In this document: positions 1-8,231 of the stretch, in pieces
Position numbering within the stretch: the first letter of the stretch is position 1
Layout of the letters: each line of letters starts with the position of its first letter
Origin: Eubacterium sp.
GTDB taxonomy: Bacteria; Bacillota; Clostridia; Oscillospirales; Acutalibacteraceae
Length of the DNA: 9,066 nt
Assembly: GCA_029052085.1 (NCBI GenBank)
Contig: JAIDJS010000351.1
Coordinates: 1 to 9,066 of the forward strand
Direction of reading: 5' to 3'
Program-made: the position numbers and the translations under genes
Notes under the pieces: generated by a model
Database searches by the model: none
Told to the model about the DNA's origin: nothing
What the model saw: only the letters and a program-made list of their open reading frames with translations

Positions 1-2
1 AC

Positions 3-2192
3 TTTATTTATCTATTTTTCAGTAATTTTAAAAAGTTATTTGACGGTACATTTAATCCGGGTTTCGTTTTTTCATTATCCAATGCATTGCATTTTACAAT
101 TCAAAACAAATTTATATATTTTTTCATTGCTTTGATTGTTGCGTTTTATGATGCAATTCTTGTTGTAAAAATAAATATCTCTTTTAAAGATTTTGATGTT
201 GGCCAAAAAGGTACTGCACGATGGGCAACTATTGAAGAATTGAGAGAGCAATACAAAGCTATACCGATGAGGGATAAAGAATGGGAAAGTGAGCGCGGAG
301 GAATAATTATATCCCGTGATGGGGATAAATTTTTCGTTGATGAAGAACCTGGACACACATTAATTATTGGCTCAACCAGATCCGGTAAAGGTGAAATGTT
401 TGTAAAGCCAAATATTGATGTTTTATCCAGATGCAGCTGTAAACCTTCTCTTATTATCGCAGAAACAAAACTGGATATCACAAAAGCTTTTTACAAACCT
501 TTACAGAAAAGAGGATACCAAGTTTTTGTACTTAATCTTATGGATCCATCCCAAGGTGATTGCAATAACCCATTCAGCAGAATTGTATCGTTATATAAAA
601 ACGGAGAAGTTGAAAAGGCTTACCAGGAAAGCCGTGCATTTGCTTATTCGATATTCTGCAGTGAAGGTATAAGCAAAGAAGAAAATGCTGAATTCTGGGG
701 AAATACAGCTACCGATTTACTGTCTGCTTTAATTATCGGCAATGTTGATGATTGTCTGAAATTAGATGCAAAAGAACGAGCCGAAGCAGAATATTCATTT
801 ACCTGCAAAAAAGCTGCATTTGATTTATTTACCAAAGAAAAGCAGACAGAACTTATCGAACAATATAAAGCCGGTGATTTTGACATAGAGACCGCTGAAG
901 CATTACCTCCTGAATGTAAGTTCTCATTCGAACCCAAACATGAAAAAGAAATTAATATGTTTTCTATTTTTAACAATTTCAGACTTATGGCCGAAAATGT
1001 TGATGAAAACGGAAGAACTGCTCTTGATAAATATTTTACCTCTCGGCCTTTAATGGATAGAGCAAGAATTTACTATTCCTCAATCAACATTTCAGGATAC
1101 AGAACGAAAACATCAATATATTCAAATATGATAACAAAGCTTACTGCATATTCATATGACAGTCTGGCCCGTATGACATCTTCATCTTCTTTTGAAATAA
1201 AAGACATAGGTTTTGGTGATAAACCAATTGCTATTTTTTTAGCTGTTCCTGATTACGATAAAAGCAATCACTTTTTTGTCACAACATTTATCAGACAGGT
1301 TTATCACATTCTTTCTTCTGAAGCCTCAAAAACTGCTTCAGGAAAATGCACAAGGCCAGTATGGCATATAATTGATGAATTTGCTAATTTTCCTAAATTT
1401 GAAAACGTTGAACAAATGGTTTCAGTCGGTGCCGGTCTTAATCTGTTCTATAACTTTATAATCCAAGATTTTGCTCAGATGGACAATAAATACAATTCAG
1501 ATGTTGCAAAAATAATCCGCAACAACTGTCAAAACCAAATTTTTATTAAGGCCAATGAATATGATACTGCAGAATCATTCTCCAAACATCTTGGAGAAGA
1601 AACAATTACCAACCTTAATCGTATAGGATCAAGATTTGCTTTAGGCAAAACCTTTACCGAAATAAAGGAAGAAGAAAGACTGCTTCCGGCTAATGACCTT
1701 ATGAATCTTCTTGAAGGAGAGTGCGTTATCAATCGTGTAATGAAGCGCAAAACACTAAAAGGGAAAGATGCTACTCCGTATCCTATTTTCAATACAGGTT
1801 CACAGCGCATGCCTTATGCGCATACTTATCTTCCTGAATTTATTTGCAACAAGGAATGGACGAAAGTTCGTACTGAATTTCCACAAGCGAAAGATACGGA
1901 AAGTTTTACATTTGATATTGTGAATTATTACAACACTTATATTGCAGAATCAAAAAATCTTCTTCAGCAGGTTCAATCGCTTCCTAATTACAGTCAATTA
2001 CTGCTTATGCTTCTCGATGATGGTTTATATATACCGATTAATGTTTTAAAAACAAGATGGATTGTTGAACTTATGACAACAATCAGCGGAAACAAAGATT
2101 TACCCCGAAAGAGAATACAGGAATATCAGGATTTGATTAAAGTCGGAATGGATCAGCTCAAATATGAAAATCGTGATATCGTCTTTAAATAA
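3..2192 (+). CDS. virD4: VirD4/TraG-family type IV coupling protein (T4CP), 5' end outside window
   Basis: Coupling ATPase that recruits the relaxase-DNA complex to the conjugation channel at the cytoplasmic membrane. The frame is open from base 3 to the TAA at 2190-2192. A TTG at 87 could be read as a start, but it has no ribosome binding site and lies inside sequence that looks like the loop and second membrane helix of a T4CP (hydrophobic run at about 111-170), so I treat the gene as truncated by the window. Walker A is GSTRSGKGE at 369-395. Walker B is HIIDEF, with Asp and Glu codons at 1374-1379. Other family blocks are AETKLD (about 468-485), WGNTATD (about 696-716) and IIQDFAQMDNKY (about 1458-1493). 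After the usual TraG end near LPEF (about 1830) there is a further, mostly helical tail of roughly 115 residues. The family is certain; the substrate relaxase is not in the window. Confidence 0.93.
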   Translation, partial: FIYLFFSNFKKLFDGTFNPGFVFSLSNALHFTIQNKFIYFFIALIVAFYDAILVVKINISFKDFDVGQKGTARWATIEELREQYKAIPMRDKEWESERGGIIISRDGDKFFVDEEPGHTLIIGSTRSGKGEMFVKPNIDVLSRCSCKPSLIIAETKLDITKAFYKPLQKRGYQVFVLNLMDPSQGDCNNPFSRIVSLYKNGEVEKAYQESRAFAYSIFCSEGISKEENAEFWGNTATDLLSALIIGNVDDCLKLDAKERAEAEYSFTCKKAAFDLFTKEKQTELIEQYKAGDFDIETAEALPPECKFSFEPKHEKEINMFSIFNNFRLMAENVDENGRTALDKYFTSRPLMDRARIYYSSINISGYRTKTSIYSNMITKLTAYSYDSLARMTSSSSFEIKDIGFGDKPIAIFLAVPDYDKSNHFFVTTFIRQVYHILSSEASKTASGKCTRPVWHIIDEFANFPKFENVEQMVSVGAGLNLFYNFIIQDFAQMDNKYNSDVAKIIRNNCQNQIFIKANEYDTAESFSKHLGEETITNLNRIGSRFALGKTFTEIKEEERLLPANDLMNLLEGECVINRVMKRKTLKGKDATPYPIFNTGSQRMPYAHTYLPEFICNKEWTKVRTEFPQAKDTESFTFDIVNYYNTYIAESKNLLQQVQSLPNYSQLLLMLLDDGLYIPINVLKTRWIVELMTTISGNKDLPRKRIQEYQDLIKVGMDQLKYENRDIVFK

Positions 2193-2204
2193 AAGGAGGA
2201 TTAA

Positions 2205-4343
2205 ATGTTAAATTCAATATTATTATCGGTCTCTGCAGACAGTACATTTTACGAAAAATGGTCTGATATTCTTACCAATAAAGGGATTTTTAATGATGGT
2301 TTAAGGATTTTTTTATGGGGACTCGCAAAAGTATTTGCATGGATATGTGATGCCTGCGAGAAGCTACTGATTATGGCCAACAAAGCAATCGGTTTTATTT
2401 ATTCAGATAAGGTTGTTGAATTCATATCACAATGGCGGTTTATAATCATAGGAATTCTGATAATCGCTGTCTTGTTTTTCGGAATAAATATGATTGTAAA
2501 CAAAAAGCAGGACAGGTCCAAATTACTGCAAAACTTTGCAATCGCAGCATGCGTATTAATTGGCCTATCCTCATTTATTCCCACTCTTGGAAAAAACACG
2601 GCCAACTGGTCAAAAAGCTTAATTAGTTCTAACTCTTCCTCTTCAGCAGAAATAATTAAAGGAGCAGTAACAGATTTATATTATTTGGATGCAAATAATT
2701 TCAGTAATTCTGCTGCCAAAACTAAAAACAAAATCTCTTCAAAAAGAATTATGAATATCGATCCTACGGAAGCTATAACAAGTTCAGATGATGTATCTAA
2801 TCCAAAAGTATTCTCCTATCGTTTATCTTATGATAAGGACGGAAAACCTGTTTTGGATGAAATAGATGATTCGGGATTTTCTTGGAATAACGATCCGTAT
2901 TATCGATACAGCATAGATTTTACAACAATATATATAACACTTTTTGCAACAGCTATTGTAATGATTTTTACAGCTTTCAAAGTAGTAAAAATAGTGTTTG
3001 ACATTATCGTTCATCAGATATTGGCAGTCGTACTTGCCGCTGGTGACTGGGCTTCAGGGCAGAAGCTGAAAGAGGTTATCAAATCTCTGTTTGCCCTGTT
3101 TTTCTCTGTTTTTATGTGCAGCGTAATGATGAAACTGTATTTTCTGTTTTCAGCGTGGACAAGCAGTAATATAGATAGTGGGGTAGCAAGAGCGTTGCTT
3201 TTAGTTTTTGCTGCCTTTGCTGTAATTGACGGTCCTAACATTGTAGAAAAAATATTCGGCATTGATGCAGGTCTTGCAAGTACATTCAGAAGTGTGTCAA
3301 CTTTGTTCTTTGCAACAAGTGGTATGACACGATTAACACACGGATTAACTCATGGTGCTTCTTCTTTGGTAAGAGGTGCTGCGCATAGTGCTGGCGGAAC
3401 CGGGGGATTTTTTAAAGGATTAACAAATTCGATAAAAAATGCTGAAAGTAGTGTATCTGATAATAAGCCAAGCATCGCTGATTCCGCTGCCAATCAGAAC
3501 AGCAAATCAAATTCTTCAGATAATGGTTCAAACAACAGCAAAAACTCCAATGCACATACAACAAGCAATGCAAATCACAACAAAGAAGATAATCTTAATT
3601 TAAAAGGCAGTAATAATACATCAGAACAAAGTACTTCTTCTGCAGACAATGCGAATGAAAATAATGAAAACAGCAAAACAATTGCAAATGCTGCAGCTGA
3701 TAACTTATTTTCTGATAAAGGCCCCGGCATTGCTGATTCAGCAGTACAAGACGGAAGAAGAGATACTTCTAACATTCCGGATGCTGTTGATACAACCGAT
3801 AAACACAGTAATCCTATTGCAAATGAAGCTTCTGAAAAAACATCTTCAGGCAACAATCCCAATCTTTCTGATTCTGTACAAAAGAATAATACTCGTTCTT
3901 GCCCGACAGTTTCTGAAAAACAAAGAAATGATAATCTCAATTCAAATAGTAATCCGAGTTCTGCTGACAATCCGTTCGGAGAGAGTAAAGCTGCAGAACA
4001 AGACAATATTTTAGGGCAGCAAAGTTCTCCAATAAACAGCAGCAATGAAGGAAACACAGATAAGAATTCAATTGCTAATGCTTCTGCAGAGCCTCTGAAG
4101 GCTGATAATAAGCCCGTCATGCCCGAAACCACCGGCAAAAAGGAAAACAGTATTTCCAATTCTGCAAATAACGGAGCTCCAAAAAGCAACTTTGATTATC
4201 TGGATAATAAAGCTCGAAATCCTCGTTCTGTTCTTGGAGCAGGAGTAAGAGGCTACAAGAGCGGCCATTTTGTTGGCGAAAAAATTGGAAATGCTGCAAC
4301 AAAAATTACACGAAAACACAATCTGAAAGGTGATGAAAAATGA
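2205..4343 (+). CDS. VirB6/TrbL-like polytopic conjugation channel protein with long Ser/Asn-rich tail
   Basis: Probable inner-membrane channel subunit of the transfer apparatus, 712 residues. A strong ribosome binding site (AGGAGGA, 2194-2200) sits 4 bases before the ATG. Hydrophobic segments are visible at about residues 75-98, 107-127, 238-281 (probably two helices), 290-316 and 326-343, with a weaker amphipathic one at 33-58. A loop of about 110 residues (129-237) separates the second and third helices. The motif DGPNIVEKIFGIDAG (343-356) resembles a block I associate with Gram-positive VirB6-like proteins. From about residue 373 the chain becomes Gly/Ala-rich, then Asn/Ser-rich low complexity (about 410-660) with degenerate repeats. 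It ends in a basic, Gly-rich segment (about 671-712). It overlaps the next gene by ATGA. The assignment rests on topology, size and context rather than on a diagnostic motif. Confidence 0.78.
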   Translation: MLNSILLSVSADSTFYEKWSDILTNKGIFNDGLRIFLWGLAKVFAWICDACEKLLIMANKAIGFIYSDKVVEFISQWRFIIIGILIIAVLFFGINMIVNKKQDRSKLLQNFAIAACVLIGLSSFIPTLGKNTANWSKSLISSNSSSSAEIIKGAVTDLYYLDANNFSNSAAKTKNKISSKRIMNIDPTEAITSSDDVSNPKVFSYRLSYDKDGKPVLDEIDDSGFSWNNDPYYRYSIDFTTIYITLFATAIVMIFTAFKVVKIVFDIIVHQILAVVLAAGDWASGQKLKEVIKSLFALFFSVFMCSVMMKLYFLFSAWTSSNIDSGVARALLLVFAAFAVIDGPNIVEKIFGIDAGLASTFRSVSTLFFATSGMTRLTHGLTHGASSLVRGAAHSAGGTGGFFKGLTNSIKNAESSVSDNKPSIADSAANQNSKSNSSDNGSNNSKNSNAHTTSNANHNKEDNLNLKGSNNTSEQSTSSADNANENNENSKTIANAAADNLFSDKGPGIADSAVQDGRRDTSNIPDAVDTTDKHSNPIANEASEKTSSGNNPNLSDSVQKNNTRSCPTVSEKQRNDNLNSNSNPSSADNPFGESKAAEQDNILGQQSSPINSSNEGNTDKNSIANASAEPLKADNKPVMPETTGKKENSISNSANNGAPKSNFDYLDNKARNPRSVLGAGVRGYKSGHFVGEKIGNAATKITRKHNLKGDEK
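3426..4148 (+). repeat. Four degenerate ~25-28 residue repeats in the VirB6-like tail
   Basis: Within the low-complexity tail, four units share an I-x-N-x-A block followed about 14-16 residues later by IADSA or a variant. Unit 1 is residues 408-432 (3426-3500), with SIKNAE then IADSAANQ. Unit 2 is 491-517 (3675-3755), with TIANAA then IADSAVQD. Unit 3 is 536-562 (3810-3890), with PIANEA then LSDSVQKN. Unit 4 is 621-648 (4065-4148), with SIANAS, and its second half (VMPETTGK) is poorly kept. The SD-x-x-P element just before IADSA is shared by units 1 and 2. Codons differ at many positions, so these are old or selected repeats rather than a recent tandem duplication. Spacing is irregular (45 or about 85 residues). 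Confidence 0.55.
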
Positions 4344-4633
4344 CACTGATCAAAGAATTAAAATCATCAACCAAAATCGGTCCGATATATCTTAAGGATA
4401 TTTCATTCATTGTAATTTACTTTTTAACCTTCTTTTTTCTTAGAGGATTTATTGCATCATCATTATTAATTCCGTACTTAGTTTATAACTTAATTGTTGC
4501 AATTATATTGGTAATGCCGTCAATGTGGAATCCGGGAAAAAGAATGTGGCAGGCCATTTTATTTATTTTTATAAAAGACAGAAAAATATATAAACCTATT
4601 TCTGTTAACGAAAGGAGTGATGATTTTGAATAA
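4340..4633 (+). CDS. Small two-helix membrane protein of the VirB3/TcpE/PrgI type
   Basis: A 97-residue protein with two hydrophobic helices (about residues 20-38 and 41-60), followed by a conserved-looking block NPGKRMWQAILFIFIKD (64-80) and a short acidic end. The arrangement of two helices and then N-P-x-K-R plus an aromatic/basic stretch ending in YKPI is typical of the small proteins encoded just before virB4 in Gram-positive conjugative elements, which are equated with VirB3 (TcpE, PrgI and related families). The role would be to help anchor or assemble VirB4 at the membrane. Its ATG overlaps the stop of the previous gene (ATGA). AAAGG at 4326-4330, 9 bases upstream, is the probable ribosome binding site. 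I cannot separate the VirB3-like subfamilies by eye. Confidence 0.75.
   Translation: MTLIKELKSSTKIGPIYLKDISFIVIYFLTFFFLRGFIASSLLIPYLVYNLIVAIILVMPSMWNPGKRMWQAILFIFIKDRKIYKPISVNERSDDFE
4611..4621 (+). promoter_or_regulatory. Ribosome binding site that sets the virB4 start at TTG 4626
   Basis: AAAGGAGTGAT is close to the full complement of the 16S rRNA 3' end. GTG at 4617 overlaps the AGGAG core and ATG at 4620 is only 2 bases after it, so neither is a good initiation codon. TTG at 4626 is 8 bases downstream of AGGAG, the best spacing. The site lies inside the last codons of the preceding gene, which stops at 4631-4633. Confidence 0.7.
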
Positions 4634-7127
4634 GAAGAATAAAGAAGAAAAAGCTGAACAAAAACAGATCAGAAAATTCAATAATAAAAATGTCCGCACT
4701 CCGGATTTGCTGCCCTTTATACAGTACAAAAACAACTGCTTCCATATGAAAAACGGACAGTATGTTGATTTTTTAAAGATTATTTGCAAAGACATTTTAT
4801 CTTTATCCAAAGAGGAAGCTGCAGATATAAATTATATCTATGAAAAGTTTTATCGTATTTATTCAGGAGATATAAAGCTGATTGGAATAAATATGCCTGT
4901 TGATACAACTAAGAATCAAAAATATCTTAAGCATAAACTTCAGACAACAAATAATACATTACAGGCAGAATGCCTTTTAGAATCTCTTAGAGAACAGGAA
5001 TATGTACAGGAGCAACTCACGCAGCGTGAATACTACATTATGTTCTTTTTTGATAATATCGAAGAACATAAAGAAAATATAGAAACAGGCTGCAGAACGC
5101 TTGGAGAGCATTTTCTTGTTGACAGGCTTACTCAAAAGGAAAAAGAAACAATTATATTTAAGCTCTGCAACAAAAATATTCCGATTGATATTGATCAGCT
5201 TTATTCATTCAAATTGCCAAAGCAAGAAGCGGTTGATAAATATGTAGTTGAACAGGGTTATGATCCTTATCTTATTTCAAGAATTCAGCCCCAGGGCGGT
5301 ATACAATTTAAAGATGATAAGTATATAACCACCGGAACCGGTTACGAAGCCTGCATTCATATTTATGATTATAAAATAAATATTGATGATTACTGGTTAA
5401 ACCCGATCCTGAATATTGAAAATGTGATATCTGTTGTTGATGTTTCTACTGAAAACACAGAAGATGCAAACAAAAACCTTAACAAATCCATGAATGAACA
5501 GGACAGCCGTTTTGAATCAGCGCAAAGCCGGAAAGAACTTTTGGATGCAAGAAACAGATTAAACGAGCTTCAAACCTTATTTGATGAAATAAACAGCTTT
5601 GAAGAAATAATCAAGCTTGTTCATATTCGATTATTTGTTTCTTCTCCTACAAAAGAAAATCTTGAAAAAAATATAGCCTCAATAATAACGAAACTTCACG
5701 GAAAAGGATTTAAGGGTGCTGTATTCTTAGGAGAGCATAAGGCTGAATGGATGTCGATGTTTCAATCATATAACGAGCAAAAAAAGAATGAATATGCACG
5801 ATACGGCCAAGTTGTACCGGCACACAACCTCGCTTTCGGTAACCCTTTTATTTTCAGTTCATTAAATGATCCTTACGGTATCTACATGGGAACATCAAAA
5901 AACAGCGGTGGAATATTCAATTTTGATCCATATGCAATTACAAATTACCGTACGCACTACAATGGTGTTATTGCCGGTGTTATGGGTATGGGCAAATCTA
6001 CTACCCTGAAGGACTTAATAACGATTCAGTTTTCATTAGGAACATACATAAGAGGATTTGATGTTAAGGATGAATACGGAACAATGGTAAAACATTTTGG
6101 CGGCAAAATGATATACCTTGACGGATCAGACGGAATAATCAATTTTCTTGATATTCTTAAGACGGAAGAAACAGATTACGGAAGTTATGTTAAGCATATC
6201 AGTAAAATGAGAATAATATACAAATTCTTTAAACGATCTGCCTCTGATAATGAACTTTCAACTTTTACAGATTTGCTTAATAAACTTTACTACAAATTCA
6301 ATCTCAGGGGTGATGATGGAAAACCAATTACCGGTCTTGATCCAATGAAATATCCTACTATGTCTGATTTATTAACTGTAATAAATGAAGAAATAGATTG
6401 CATAGATGTCTCTCCTCACCCTATTCATCAGCAGCTTGAAATCGAGCGCAGAAAACTTATGCTGAATGTACAAACAACAATTAAAGAAATCGTTGAAAGT
6501 TTCGGAAGAATTTTTGACGGTCATACATCCATAAACAATATTTTTAGTGAACAGATAGTATTTTTTAATATTTCCAAATTAAAAGATATAGACAGAGGTG
6601 TTTTTGCAGCACTGGTTTATAATGCGATTTCAATGTGCCAGGAAAACTGCATTCAGCTTCAGACTCCGATGAAAAACCTATACAGCAAAAATGAAATTTC
6701 ATGGGAAGACATCCATAGATATATGATTGTAATTGATGAAAGTCACAGAATCATTAATGCTGAAAATGATTTCGCAATCACATCCATTACGAACTTTGCG
6801 AGGGAAGCCCGTCATCTTTTTGCAGGTATTTGGTTTGCAACACAAAATTCTTCAGATTTTGTTCCTGAAGGATCCTCTGAATATGGTGTAAAACAGCTCC
6901 AGACTCTTTTTGAACTTTGCCAGTATAAATTTATCATGAAGCAAGACAGCAATACCTTGCCGTTATTGACGAGGATTTTCAAAGAGCAAATGACAGACAG
7001 CGAGGTTTCTGCCATTCCTCATCTCACCAAAGGCCAAGGTATTCTTTCTATTGCCGGTGACAAAAACATAATTGTTAATATTGATGTTTCAGATAAACGG
7101 CTTTCAATATTTGATGGTGGTGCATAA
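4626..7127 (+). CDS. virB4: VirB4-family conjugative transfer ATPase
   Basis: Cytoplasmic-face ATPase that energises assembly and transport of the type IV secretion machine; 833 residues from TTG 4626, which I prefer for ribosome-binding-site spacing (836 if counted from GTG 4617). The N-terminal half (about 30-430) matches the VirB4/TrbE N-terminal region in size and position and starts with a Lys/Glu-rich stretch. The C-terminal half is the RecA-like motor. Walker A is GVMGMGKST (451-459, bases 5976-6002). Walker B is MIVIDESH, with Asp704 and Glu705 (6735-6740). A later IWFATQN (about 6828-6848) fits the conserved Gln-containing motif of VirB4/TraC ATPases. Length is normal for Gram-positive VirB4. 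It overlaps the preceding gene by 8 bases and ends 2 bases before the next start, so expression should be coupled. Confidence 0.94.
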   Translation: MNKKNKEEKAEQKQIRKFNNKNVRTPDLLPFIQYKNNCFHMKNGQYVDFLKIICKDILSLSKEEAADINYIYEKFYRIYSGDIKLIGINMPVDTTKNQKYLKHKLQTTNNTLQAECLLESLREQEYVQEQLTQREYYIMFFFDNIEEHKENIETGCRTLGEHFLVDRLTQKEKETIIFKLCNKNIPIDIDQLYSFKLPKQEAVDKYVVEQGYDPYLISRIQPQGGIQFKDDKYITTGTGYEACIHIYDYKINIDDYWLNPILNIENVISVVDVSTENTEDANKNLNKSMNEQDSRFESAQSRKELLDARNRLNELQTLFDEINSFEEIIKLVHIRLFVSSPTKENLEKNIASIITKLHGKGFKGAVFLGEHKAEWMSMFQSYNEQKKNEYARYGQVVPAHNLAFGNPFIFSSLNDPYGIYMGTSKNSGGIFNFDPYAITNYRTHYNGVIAGVMGMGKSTTLKDLITIQFSLGTYIRGFDVKDEYGTMVKHFGGKMIYLDGSDGIINFLDILKTEETDYGSYVKHISKMRIIYKFFKRSASDNELSTFTDLLNKLYYKFNLRGDDGKPITGLDPMKYPTMSDLLTVINEEIDCIDVSPHPIHQQLEIERRKLMLNVQTTIKEIVESFGRIFDGHTSINNIFSEQIVFFNISKLKDIDRGVFAALVYNAISMCQENCIQLQTPMKNLYSKNEISWEDIHRYMIVIDESHRIINAENDFAITSITNFAREARHLFAGIWFATQNSSDFVPEGSSEYGVKQLQTLFELCQYKFIMKQDSNTLPLLTRIFKEQMTDSEVSAIPHLTKGQGILSIAGDKNIIVNIDVSDKRLSIFDGGA

Positions 7128-7129
7128 AA

Positions 7130-8221
7130 GTGAAATTAAAAATAAAATTAATAGCTTTGCTTATATCTGCAGCTTTTGTTTTCATGATAGGTTTAGATTC
7201 AGCTATTTCCTCTACCTTCTGCGCTGCTGCAGAAGAAGCGTATTGGGAGCAAAAAACTGAGGATACTTATGATGATGTTGTTGAAATCTATCGTGAAACC
7301 GTAACCATTTACTGCAGTACATATTCTATTCCCGAATACATTGATGTTGTAATGAAAATGCTGAGCTTTTATTCGTCAACTCACACATCTGATATTATGA
7401 ATTCTTCTTATTCTTATCTGAATGACAAATATGAACATAAAAATGAAGGGATAGTCAACATTGACTATTCCCTTCGTGTAGGAATTATACAACTCAGTGA
7501 ATGGAGCAAATACATAAAAAATCAGTATGGCATAAAACCAATTGAAGATTATTATTATCTTTCAGTTTTATTAGAAGCCTATGAGCTTCAGGATAAAAAT
7601 TATATCGATTATGCATTAACGGGAAAGGGCTATTCCGCTTCAGATGTAATTGATTATTGCAATTCAAAGAAATTCTCTTCAGAAAAAGGCATTTCAAATA
7701 TTAACAATTACTTTGCTGCACAAGTCATTAATATGTTAACCATAATATCTGCTGAAGCTAACGACATTCAAAAAAGAATTATTGAATTAGCCACCGACTA
7801 TTCAAACTATTCCGGAAACGGAATATCTACCAAAGGCGGATACTGCTTAAAATTCTCAAATGATATTCTTACAGCTGCCGGGTTAAATATAAAACGAACT
7901 GATTGTGCAAGATGCGCAGGTGCTTACTTTGGAGTAAGCAATGATTTCAGCCATATACCTATAGGTGCTGAAATATATTGCTATTCGTCACAACAATACG
8001 GCCATGTAGGAATTTATATCGGTGATGGATATGTTGTGCATTGCATCAACTACAAAAGCAGCGGTGCTACAATACTTTTATCTGTAGATAACGGCTATGT
8101 AATGAAAGAACCTTTATCAAGTTTTATTTCATCATATAAAGGCGCTTGCTGGGGATTTTCAGGGGCTTGGCCCGATCAATATCCATATCAACCGGGACAA
8201 TTTATGACATCACTACATTAA
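7130..8221 (+). CDS. CwlT-like exported hydrolase: degenerate lysozyme-like domain plus NlpC/P60-like domain
   Basis: Cell-wall hydrolase of the conjugation apparatus, 363 residues, starting at GTG 7130 with a weak GGTGG 9 bases upstream and probably coupled to virB4. The start KLKIK followed by a hydrophobic core (7-22) and FCAAA before EE (30-36) is a signal peptide or membrane anchor. Residues about 47-205 follow the plan of the T4-lysozyme-like domain of CwlT: VEIYRETV, then a helix, SDIMNSS (87-93), NIDYSLRVGI, and AY..NYIDYAL..GYS (150-169). The position of the catalytic Glu is Tyr81, while Asp88 seven residues later is kept, so muramidase activity is doubtful. Residues about 215-345 look like an NlpC/P60 (or CHAP-type) peptidase with Cys239 in GGYCLKF and His292 in GHVGIYIG, plus His304. 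Eight cysteines follow the signal region, including a CxxC (259-262). Related two-domain proteins occupy the same operon place in Tn916 and ICEBs1. Confidence 0.85.
   Translation: MKLKIKLIALLISAAFVFMIGLDSAISSTFCAAAEEAYWEQKTEDTYDDVVEIYRETVTIYCSTYSIPEYIDVVMKMLSFYSSTHTSDIMNSSYSYLNDKYEHKNEGIVNIDYSLRVGIIQLSEWSKYIKNQYGIKPIEDYYYLSVLLEAYELQDKNYIDYALTGKGYSASDVIDYCNSKKFSSEKGISNINNYFAAQVINMLTIISAEANDIQKRIIELATDYSNYSGNGISTKGGYCLKFSNDILTAAGLNIKRTDCARCAGAYFGVSNDFSHIPIGAEIYCYSSQQYGHVGIYIGDGYVVHCINYKSSGATILLSVDNGYVMKEPLSSFISSYKGACWGFSGAWPDQYPYQPGQFMTSLH
7443..7477. repeat. Near-perfect inverted repeat (hairpin) inside the CwlT-like gene
   Basis: The left arm GAAGGGATAGTCAA (7445-7458) and right arm TTGACTATTCCCTTC (7461-7475) are reverse complements except for one extra T (about 7469) in the right arm. 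A-T and G-T pairs at 7443-7444/7476-7477 can lengthen the stem. The loop is 2-6 bases depending on how the centre pairs. It encodes roughly residues 105-116 of the hydrolase. No T-run follows, so it is not a canonical Rho-independent terminator. Confidence 0.7.
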
Positions 8222-8231
8222 GGAGACTACT

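Noticed and set aside
82..84. ATG at 82 as a start
   Set aside because: It is in another frame and meets a stop after about 17 codons.
87..89. TTG as the start of the coupling protein
   Set aside because: No ribosome binding site precedes it, the frame stays open upstream to the window edge, and it would leave out the first membrane helix expected for a VirD4 protein.
75..481. Minus-strand open frames opposite the start of the coupling protein gene
   Set aside because: They are shadows. The + strand frame contains Walker A and other T4CP motifs and continues through the whole region.
3575..4189. A 204-codon open frame on the minus strand opposite the VirB6-like tail
   Set aside because: The Asn/Ser/Asp-rich codons of the tail give a stop-poor antisense frame. 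The product is a Leu/Ser-rich shadow with no ribosome binding site that I can see, and the + strand gene is well supported by topology and context.
7443..7477. The hairpin as a transcription terminator
   Set aside because: No T-run follows on either strand's expected side, and it lies mid-gene in a continuous operon.
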